From Caldifarciminota bacterium (GTDB taxonomy: Bacteria; Hydrothermota; Tepidihabitantia; B3-TA06; JALVRC01), in the NCBI GenBank assembly GCA_027025255.1, contig JALVRC010000046.1, forward strand, positions 1-44,793: a stretch of DNA of 44,793 nt, in the 5' to 3' direction. Within the stretch, counting starts at the first letter, position 1. Each line of letters opens with the position of its first letter. A program made the translations under genes and the position numbers. Below, in pieces: positions 39,654-44,793 of the stretch. The notes beneath the pieces are model-generated. The model saw nothing but the letters and a program-made list of their open reading frames with translations. It had not been told where the DNA came from and did no database searches.

Positions 39654-41246
39654 ATGGGCGAGATAGTCTTTCTCGCCCTCTTTTCATTCTCTTTTGAGAA
39701 TAAATATACTCCTTACCTTATAAAAATTATACCTTTTAATGTTTGTTATACAAAAGTTGACTACCACAGTATATACTATGAACCTGAATTTTCTATTTCT
39801 TTTCCTCCTGTTTTTTACTCTGCTTTAGCTTTAAAAGGAACTTACAAAATAAAAGATACAACATATATCCCCTGTATAAATTCTTTTAAAGTACGTGCTG
39901 GATTGAATACCTCCATACTTAACAAGCCTTATTACGGAATAAAGATTCAAGGAACCTATTCTTATCCAATAAATTATTTTTTTGCCTCCTATGACAGTCT
40001 AATGCTTCACTATAATACATATTCTCTCTCTTTAATGAACAGCATACTTATTAATAAATTTTCTTTAAAATTTGAAGGCGAATATAAATCTTCTAAAACA
40101 GACACGATATCCTTTAATATATCCATTGGATATTCATCTTATATTAACTCTGGATTACTCTCAGGGGTTAATCTCATAGATTTTAAGCCCTCAGCCTATT
40201 CTGGTATATATTTCAATATAAATAGCCTATCAAAGAAACGAATTCTTACTGGCTTGTATTTTGAGTACTACTTTAATGAAAAAATGATATTACTTTCCTC
40301 ACATATTGGCTTTGGCTACGTATACAACGATACGCTAAAAAAATACACAAAAATTATTTTGCGTGTCTTAAATGGTACAGATGGAAAAGGAATAAAAGCA
40401 AATCTTTATGTGCCTGAACTTAATAAAACATACAGCATAGACAAAATTGATACCATTCTAATAAAACCAGGAATTTATAGATTAAGAGCTGAAAAAACTG
40501 GATTTAAATGGCAGGAAAAGGGAGTCGTCCTAAAAAAAGGTGATATAAAACATGTAGAATTTGTACTTATCCCTTTTAAAGAACAATCATTTATAGCAGG
40601 CAAAGTATTTAACAACGACCATTCTACATTAGAGAATGCTACCGTTAAAATACTCGTGAACAACAAAGAAATAAAAGAGGTTGAAACGGATAAATTCGGT
40701 ATTTTTAAATCAATAATAAACCCTGGAACGTACATACTTATAGCGGAAAAAGAAGGATACTTCCCTGACACTTTTAATATAATTATTAATGATAGCAAAA
40801 ACCTGGAACATAACTTCTTTTTAAAACCAGAAGAAGAAAATATGTCAACAAACAAACGCACTGTATCTCAGGACAGTCTTATTAAAATAGTAGTCAAGAA
40901 TGATAACCAACAATATATATATGCTGGAGATATTGTTTTTATCCAGGGGAAAGCAACTCTTACAAAAAAAGCAAAAGAGAATCTTGATAAACTATCTGTA
41001 TATCTAAAAAAGCATGAAGAGATAAAAATAGAGGTACAGGGACACACTGATAGTGTAGGCAACAAGCTCAAAAACCTGAAACTCTCCCAAAAGAGAGCTC
41101 AAAGCGTTATGAATTATCTTATAATGAAAGGAATAAGCCCTGAAAGACTTACAGCAAAAGGTTATGGAGAGAAATATCCTATTGCAGACAACAGAAGTCT
41201 ATCTGGAAGAAGAAAGAACCGAAGAATAGAATTCTTAATAAAATAA
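39654..41246 (+). CDS. Outer-membrane barrel with C-terminal OmpA peptidoglycan-binding domain
   Basis: 530 residues. Residues 1-15 (MGEIVFLALFSFSFE) could be a short signal peptide lacking the usual basic start. Residues about 16-235 alternate like a beta-barrel; about 240-300 and 310-385 are two carboxypeptidase-regulatory/Ig-like modules (KPGIYRLRAEKTGFKW, NPGTYILIAEKEGYFPD). Residues about 415-530 are an OmpA domain with VQGHTDSVGN, LSQKRAQSVMNYL, ISPERLTAKGYGE and RRKNRRIEFL; the Asp and Arg that bind diaminopimelate are kept. It tethers the outer membrane to peptidoglycan. The start is 8 nt behind tRNA-Glu without a ribosome-binding site, and a stable hairpin lies in its first codons. 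Confidence 0.8.
   Translation: MGEIVFLALFSFSFENKYTPYLIKIIPFNVCYTKVDYHSIYYEPEFSISFPPVFYSALALKGTYKIKDTTYIPCINSFKVRAGLNTSILNKPYYGIKIQGTYSYPINYFFASYDSLMLHYNTYSLSLMNSILINKFSLKFEGEYKSSKTDTISFNISIGYSSYINSGLLSGVNLIDFKPSAYSGIYFNINSLSKKRILTGLYFEYYFNEKMILLSSHIGFGYVYNDTLKKYTKIILRVLNGTDGKGIKANLYVPELNKTYSIDKIDTILIKPGIYRLRAEKTGFKWQEKGVVLKKGDIKHVEFVLIPFKEQSFIAGKVFNNDHSTLENATVKILVNNKEIKEVETDKFGIFKSIINPGTYILIAEKEGYFPDTFNIIINDSKNLEHNFFLKPEEENMSTNKRTVSQDSLIKIVVKNDNQQYIYAGDIVFIQGKATLTKKAKENLDKLSVYLKKHEEIKIEVQGHTDSVGNKLKNLKLSQKRAQSVMNYLIMKGISPERLTAKGYGEKYPIADNRSLSGRRKNRRIEFLIK
39656..39684 (+). terminator. Hairpin plus T-rich run within the first codons of the OmpA-like gene
   Basis: An 8-bp stem GGGCGAGA (39656-39663) / TCTCGCCC (39671-39678) with a 7-nt loop, followed by TCTTTT (39679-39684). 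Alone it would pass as a terminator after tRNA-Glu, yet it lies inside codons 1-10 of the next gene. It may attenuate transcription or hide the start codon; its action is untested. Confidence 0.45.
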
Positions 41247-41262
41247 CAATTTCCAAGCCTAT

Positions 41263-41289
41263 TTGACATGTTTTTTATTTACATAAATA
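41263..41289 (+). promoter_or_regulatory. Possible promoter for tRNA-Pro and the hpt cluster
   Basis: TTGACA at 41263-41268 is consensus, but the best -10 at a workable distance is TAAATA (41284-41289, 15-bp spacer). TATAGT at 41292-41297 is a better hexamer but 23 bp away. Some promoter is needed here because no other is near. Confidence 0.4.
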
Positions 41290-41314
41290 GTTATAGTTTG
41301 ATTGACTGAAAAAA

Positions 41315-41387
41315 CGGGGAGTAGCGCAGTGGCAAGCGCACCTGGTTCGGGACCAGGGGGTCGCTGGTTCAAATCCAGTCTCCCCGA
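41315..41387 (+). tRNA. tRNA-Pro (anticodon CGG)
   Basis: A 73-nt cloverleaf: acceptor CGGGGAG / CTCCCCG, D-arm GCGCAGTGGCAAGCGC, anticodon stem CCTGG / CCAGG around TTCGGGA (anticodon CGG), T-arm GCTGG TTCAAAT CCAGT, discriminator A, no encoded CCA. The hpt ATG lies 10 nt after the discriminator with no ribosome-binding site. Confidence 0.95.
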
Positions 41388-41397
41388 TACTTTTATT

Positions 41398-41910
41398 ATG
41401 AAAAAACTTAAGACCTTAATTAGTAAAGAAGATATTGTCTCTCGAGTCAAAGAATTGGCATATAATATTAACAAAGACTACAAAAACAAGGATTTGCATA
41501 TAATTGGTGTTCTTAAAGGAAGTTTTATATTCCTTTCCGATCTTATGAGGAAACTTAACCTGAATCCAACAGTTGATTTTATCATGTTAAAGAGCTACGC
41601 AGGGGAACAAAGTACGGAAAATGTAAAAATCCTTCATGATATATCAATGGAGGTAAAAGGCAAAGATATCTTAATTGTTGAGGACATTGTTGATACAGGG
41701 ATAACACTTGAATTTCTAATAAATCTCCTCCATGCTAAATCTCCAAACAGTATAAAAGTCATAACCTTGCTTGACAAACCTTCTAAAAGGAAAATAAACA
41801 TACCTGTTGATTATGTTGGATTTAAAATTAAAGATAGATTTGTAGTTGGGTATGGGCTTGATTTTAATGAACAGTACAGACAACTACCATTTATTGGCTA
41901 CTTTGAATGA
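41398..41910 (+). CDS. hpt: Hypoxanthine(-guanine) phosphoribosyltransferase
   Basis: 170 residues. The PRPP loop is LIVEDIVDTGITL (Glu95, Asp96), the N-terminal substrate motif VLKGSFIFLSDL and the C-terminal VVGYGLDFNEQYRQLPFIG are typical of HPRT. It recovers hypoxanthine and guanine as nucleotides. An in-frame extension upstream (from 41302) would translate tRNA-Pro and is rejected; the ATG at 41398 gives the normal family start MKKLKTLISKEDI. No ribosome-binding site precedes it: the mRNA made by tRNA 3' processing would have a 10-nt leader. The stop overlaps the acylphosphatase start. Confidence 0.93.
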   Translation: MKKLKTLISKEDIVSRVKELAYNINKDYKNKDLHIIGVLKGSFIFLSDLMRKLNLNPTVDFIMLKSYAGEQSTENVKILHDISMEVKGKDILIVEDIVDTGITLEFLINLLHAKSPNSIKVITLLDKPSKRKINIPVDYVGFKIKDRFVVGYGLDFNEQYRQLPFIGYFE

Positions 41911-42175
41911 GTGTATAAAAGTAATTGTCTCAGGTAGAGTACAGGGGGTTGGCTTTAGATATACAGTACTTAAACACGCTGAAGCCTTCAAGATTAAAGG
42001 ATACGTTAAAAATCTATATGATGGAACCGTTGAAATTGTAATAAAAAAAGATAAGAAAACAATAGATAAATTTATTAAAATCATCAAAAATCTACCTTAT
42101 CCTATCCAGGTCGATAAGCTTAGCTTAGAAAATACTGTATGTGAGGAATTTAAACGCTTTGAAATCAGATATTAA
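41903..42175 (+). CDS. acyP: Acylphosphatase
   Basis: 90 residues from TTG at 41903-41905, which gives the normal length and the start MNECIKVIVSGRVQGVGFRY (written in one-letter code). The phosphate loop GRVQGVGFR with catalytic Arg19 and Asn37 in GYVKNLYDGTVEI are intact. It hydrolyses carboxyl-phosphate bonds such as acetyl or carbamoyl phosphate. The alternative ATG at 41846 lies deep inside hpt and adds residues foreign to the family. Overlaps hpt by 8 nt. Confidence 0.88.
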   Translation: MNECIKVIVSGRVQGVGFRYTVLKHAEAFKIKGYVKNLYDGTVEIVIKKDKKTIDKFIKIIKNLPYPIQVDKLSLENTVCEEFKRFEIRY

Positions 42176-42989
42176 AAGAGTGCTCGTTCTTGGAGGAGGT
42201 GGAGCTAAAGGTTTTGCTCATATCGGGGCTATAAAAGCTTTAGAAGAAGCAGGGATAGAATTCGACTGTCTTGTAGGCGTAAGTATCGGTGCTGTTGTAG
42301 GCAGCTTTTACGTATCTGGATACAGTGCAGGTGAAATGGAAAAACTTGCGCTGGATTTGAATACACGTAAAATACTTTATCTTCTGTCTCCTGTTTTCCC
42401 TTTACATGGCATTTTCTCAGCAAAAAGACTTAAAGAATACTTAGAGAAAAACCTGAAGGTTAAAACCTTTGAACAGACATTATTACGTTTTCATACAATT
42501 GCAGTTGATCTTACAAAAGGAAGCATTGTTGTTTTTAAAGAAGGTCCTATTATAGACGGCATCATTGCAAGCATGTCAATACCAGGATTATTTATTCCCT
42601 TTTACTATAAAAATCATCCTCTTGTTGATGGAGGTCTTGTAGAATACCTTCCAGTAAACACTGTAAAAAAGCTCTACCCAAAGTCAAAAATACTTGCCAT
42701 TGATGTTTTAAGACAGGACTATCCTGAATTTACATATAATTCAGATATTATAAAGGCAGATAAAAAAAATCTAAAGTTACATGAAGTTTTGATAAACAGC
42801 CTTGGGTATGTATTTAATCCATCTTTTAATAATAAGGACAAAAAAGTAAGGGTTGTAAATATTGATACACAGGATGTAGCTTTCTTTGAATTTGACAGGG
42901 CAAAAATACTCATAGAAAGAGGCTATTCAAGTATAGCAAGCAATATAAAACCTATCAAGAAATTTCTCTCAAGAGGTCTTTTCTTTTAG
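42159..42989 (+). CDS. Patatin-like phospholipase (RssA/NTE type)
   Basis: 276 residues from TTG at 42159, with GAGGA 11 nt upstream; GTG at 42141 is an alternative that adds six residues. The oxyanion loop VLGGGGAKGFAHIGA, nucleophile elbow GVSIG and catalytic Asp in HPLVDGGL make the Ser-Asp dyad complete. IASMSIPGLFIPF is the usual patatin segment. It probably acts as a lipid acyl hydrolase in the cytoplasm or at the inner membrane. It overlaps acyP and is followed by the flippase with a TAGTG junction. Confidence 0.88.
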   Translation: MKSDIKRVLVLGGGGAKGFAHIGAIKALEEAGIEFDCLVGVSIGAVVGSFYVSGYSAGEMEKLALDLNTRKILYLLSPVFPLHGIFSAKRLKEYLEKNLKVKTFEQTLLRFHTIAVDLTKGSIVVFKEGPIIDGIIASMSIPGLFIPFYYKNHPLVDGGLVEYLPVNTVKKLYPKSKILAIDVLRQDYPEFTYNSDIIKADKKNLKLHEVLINSLGYVFNPSFNNKDKKVRVVNIDTQDVAFFEFDRAKILIERGYSSIASNIKPIKKFLSRGLFF

Positions 42990-44296
42990 TGTTTAAAAAA
43001 TTCTTTAAAGATACATCTATCACATTTCTTACCCGTATTGTACTGATTGTCTTTCAGATGGTAATATACATAGTTATTGCAAGAGTATTCGGTCCAAAAG
43101 GTAAAGGTATATACTCCCTTACAATGATGTTTCCTGCTATAATTCTTATTTTTACCAATCTGGGGATAGACAGTGCTGCTGTATATTTTACAGGGAAAAA
43201 AGATTTTAACATTAATACTATCTATGGCTCCAATCTGTTTCTTGTTATACCCATAGCCCTTTTTAGTATTCTTTTAGGTATTTTTATTGTTTTTTTTGCA
43301 AGAAGTTTTTTTAAGGACATTCCGTTTTATTTACTGTTTATAGGTCTATTGTCCATTCCTTTTTCCCTAATTTTTAGAAATAGCTATGCAATATTGCTTT
43401 CTATAAAGAAATTTATCTCCTACAATACAATGCAAATATTTAGATTTGCGCTTTTTCTTATACTGCTTATACCATGGATGCTCTTTTTAAAAGACGTTTC
43501 TTCTGCTATTCTGTCAAACGTGCTTTCTCTCGCTCTCGCCTCTCTTGCAGGCTTCTTATTTGTAAAACATACTGTTATAAAAGAAAAGAAGCTCCATATT
43601 AGTAAAAAATATATAAAAAAGTCACTGAGCTTTGGATTTAAAAATTCACTAAACAATGCTGTTTTGTTTTTAAACTACAGGCTGGATATGTTTCTCTTAA
43701 ATTTCTTTATGGGACCGAAAGCAGTAGGCTTCTATTCAATTGCAGTAAATATATCAGAAAGATTGTGGCTTATAGCTCAGTCCGCAGGAACAGTAATTTT
43801 CCCAACAATAGCTACAGTGCAAAGTGAAGACAAAAGAAGAGAGCTCACACCTACAATAACAAGATTTGTTCTCTACATATCAATTATAGCAGGGGCAACA
43901 CTTTTTCTTTTGAGTAAATTCATTGTAATTCTTCTCTATTCAGATAAATTTTTTAATAGTATAGCCCCATTACAAATACTTCTAATAGGAATAAGTATAA
44001 GCGGTGCTTCTGTAACACTTTCAAATGACATTGTTGCAAGAGGTAGGCCTCTTATAAATCTCTATATAACACTCATTAGTGTTCTTATAATGATTGTCTT
44101 AAACATTATACTTATCCCTGTATGGGGAATAAATGGAACTGCTTTTGCATCCACAGTATCATATACACTGTTATTCATAGGAAGGATTATAACCTACTCC
44201 TATCTTTCTAAGGTAAAACTCTCTAAGCTTATTCTCCCTCAAAAAGAAGATATACTGCTATTAAAAAAGCTCTTTGCACTTCTCTTAAGGCGATAA
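42989..44296 (+). CDS. Polysaccharide/oligosaccharide flippase (Wzx/MOP family)
   Basis: 435 residues, about 12 membrane helices. FKKFFKDTSITFLTRIVLIVF and RVFGPKGKGIYSL are the N-terminal signature of polysaccharide-biosynthesis flippases (MviN/Wzx superfamily), with LDMFLLNFFMGPKAVGFYSIA in the second half. It would move a lipid-linked sugar unit across the inner membrane for surface polysaccharide; the membrane glycosyltransferase at 36415 may be a partner. The start is GTG at 42989-42991, sharing one base with the patatin stop. The end overlaps the convergent gene by 12 nt. Confidence 0.82.
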   Translation: MFKKFFKDTSITFLTRIVLIVFQMVIYIVIARVFGPKGKGIYSLTMMFPAIILIFTNLGIDSAAVYFTGKKDFNINTIYGSNLFLVIPIALFSILLGIFIVFFARSFFKDIPFYLLFIGLLSIPFSLIFRNSYAILLSIKKFISYNTMQIFRFALFLILLIPWMLFLKDVSSAILSNVLSLALASLAGFLFVKHTVIKEKKLHISKKYIKKSLSFGFKNSLNNAVLFLNYRLDMFLLNFFMGPKAVGFYSIAVNISERLWLIAQSAGTVIFPTIATVQSEDKRRELTPTITRFVLYISIIAGATLFLLSKFIVILLYSDKFFNSIAPLQILLIGISISGASVTLSNDIVARGRPLINLYITLISVLIMIVLNIILIPVWGINGTAFASTVSYTLLFIGRIITYSYLSKVKLSKLILPQKEDILLLKKLFALLLRR

Positions 44297-44689
44297 CTTA
44301 AGCACATCTTTTAAAAAAACCTCTACTTCTTTTCGCTTTTCTTGAGGAACAATGAGATGTATTCCTCTAAAATTATTTAGAAAAGTATCTTTCTTAAATG
44401 GCGTCAAAAGGAATCCGTTTTTCAAAAGAATATAACGCTTAAATCTCTTTGTATCAGTTGAGGCTTTTAAAAACCACTTCTTTATATAAACCTTCTCTTT
44501 ATCAATTGTATACTCAATAGGCAAAAAGTATGTATTTAATGTGAAAAAGAAAATAAGGAAACTAAAAAGCATCCAGTATATACCCAGTAAAAAAAGCACT
44601 ACTATCAAAACAATTGTTAGGAAAAAAGTTACAAAAGCCGTTTTTTTAATGTTTTCCTTAGCAAGGAAAACCTCCCACGATATTCTCAT
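44285..44689 (-). CDS. Small two-helix membrane protein, possibly PH-like
   Basis: 134 residues. Two membrane helices (about 17-36 and 38-56) are followed by a soluble beta-rich part (IEYTIDKEKVYIKKWFLKAS, RYILLKNGFLLTP) and a C-terminal helix (RKEVEVFLKDVL). The helix pair plus PH-like domain recalls bacterial DUF304/YdbS-type proteins, but I cannot confirm this. The ATG at 44687-44689 lies 7 nt after the discriminator base of tRNA-Met, with no ribosome-binding site (TTTAATT). Overlaps the flippase gene tail to tail. Confidence 0.6.
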   Translation of the reverse strand: MRISWEVFLAKENIKKTAFVTFFLTIVLIVVLFLLGIYWMLFSFLIFFFTLNTYFLPIEYTIDKEKVYIKKWFLKASTDTKRFKRYILLKNGFLLTPFKKDTFLNNFRGIHLIVPQEKRKEVEVFLKDVLKLSP

Positions 44690-44696
44690 AATTAAA

Positions 44697-44770
44697 TGGG
44701 CCCGCCAGGATTTGAACCTGGGACCAACTGATTATGAGTCAGCCGCTCTGCCAGACTGAGCTACGGACCC
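44697..44770 (-). tRNA. tRNA-Met (anticodon CAU; elongator or lysidine-modified Ile not settled)
   Basis: A 74-nt cloverleaf on the minus strand: acceptor GGGTCCG / CGGGCCC (one U-G pair), D-arm AGCTCAGTCTGGCAGAGC, anticodon loop CTCATAA (CAT), T-arm CCAGG TTCAAAT CCTGG, discriminator A, no CCA. The first acceptor pair is G-C, so it is not an initiator of the usual mispaired type. A tRNA-Ile read as CAU before lysidine modification remains possible. Confidence 0.9.
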
Positions 44771-44775
44771 ACATT

Positions 44776-44781
44776 ATTATA
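44776..44781 (-). promoter_or_regulatory. -10 box of the tRNA-Met gene
   Basis: TATAAT on the minus strand, only 5 nt before the mature tRNA 5' end (G at 44770). Transcription would start at or within a base of the tRNA's first nucleotide. The -35 with a 16-bp spacer would lie at about 44798-44803, beyond the window. Confidence 0.5.
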
Positions 44782-44793
44782 TACATATTATAG

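Noticed and set aside
39647..39674. TTGACA right after tRNA-Glu as a promoter for the OmpA-like gene.
   Set aside because: No -10 at 15-18 bp (TTTCTC at 16 bp), and the ATG would lie inside the promoter.
41302..41397. N-terminal extension of hpt starting upstream of tRNA-Pro.
   Set aside because: It would translate the tRNA itself; the family start is at 41398.
41259..41474. Open frame on the minus strand across tRNA-Pro (71 residues with RLDLNQRPPGPEPGALAT).
   Set aside because: This is the well-known false protein read antisense through a tRNA gene; the cloverleaf explains the sequence.
41846..41902. ATG start for acylphosphatase inside hpt.
   Set aside because: It adds 19 residues absent from the family; TTG at 41903 gives the normal length and a short overlap.
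44541..44759. Plus-strand open frame ending in RQDLNLGPTDYESAALPD.
   Set aside because: Read-through of the tRNA-Met gene on the opposite strand, not a gene.
1..44793. CRISPR array, insertion sequence, prophage, attachment site or replication origin.
   Set aside because: I found no regularly spaced repeats, transposase or phage genes, integrase, or DnaA-box cluster; the tRNAs show no duplicated 3' ends.

Overview
The window comes from an AT-rich, diderm, probably anaerobic bacterium that I cannot place securely. The complete lipid A start-up set (skp-like, lpxD, lpxC, fabZ, lpxA), OmpA-like and porin-like proteins and a PpiD-like chaperone show an outer membrane. A Thi4 enzyme with a histidine in place of the sulfur-donating cysteine fits a sulfide-rich, oxygen-poor habitat. 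The gene mix resembles uncultivated phyla such as WOR-3/Stahlbacteria, but that is a guess. There is no phage, insertion sequence, CRISPR array or rRNA. Coding density is very high: no gene-free stretch reaches 300 bases, and the two longest gaps (1476-1640 and 16586-16751) hold promoters and otherwise nothing I recognise.

Layout. 1-1475 (+): a small envelope-stress-like operon (DUF2089, DUF4097 and two tandem LiaI-like membrane proteins, one only 56 residues long). 1641-3260 (+): a putative lipoprotein. 3238-9260 (-): DUF2079 membrane protein, UMF1-type transporter, site-2 protease, methyltransferase, Tic20/DUF4870 protein and a LysN-like aminotransferase. 9351-12979 (-): the lipid A operon. 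13062-16585 (-): split lysine-ketoglutarate reductase and saccharopine dehydrogenase followed by argF. 16752-23803 (-): glmM-glmS-recA-recX-alaS. 23827-34394 (-): an 11-gene chemosensory operon. 34451-36342 (-): ispF, rhomboid, thi4. 36415-44296 (+): glycosyltransferase; PpiD-like protein, tRNA-Glu and OmpA-like protein; then tRNA-Pro, hpt, acylphosphatase, patatin and flippase. The right edge (-) holds tRNA-Met and a small membrane protein.

The chemosensory operon has the gene order of the cyanobacterial Pix/Tax phototaxis operons (PATAN response regulator, CheY, CheW, MCP, CheA with a receiver). It carries an insertion between CheW and the MCP: a stand-alone PATAN-like protein, two Cache-HAMP receptors that end right after HAMP, and an outer-membrane beta-barrel. 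It has no CheR or CheB. I infer control of surface motility or another non-flagellar output in response to a ligand that crosses the outer membrane.

The most unusual feature is how genes start. Nine recognisable promoters all have the form TTGAC(A/T), a 16-bp spacer and a TATAAT-like -10. At five of them the start codon lies only 6-7 nt past the -10, so the mRNAs (skp-like, glmM, the chemosensory operon, ispF, the glycosyltransferase) should be leaderless. All three tRNA genes are followed, 7-10 nt after the discriminator base, by a protein-coding AUG without a Shine-Dalgarno sequence, as if tRNA 3' processing itself creates a near-leaderless mRNA. Genes inside operons use ordinary GGAGG-type sites, so both initiation modes appear to coexist.
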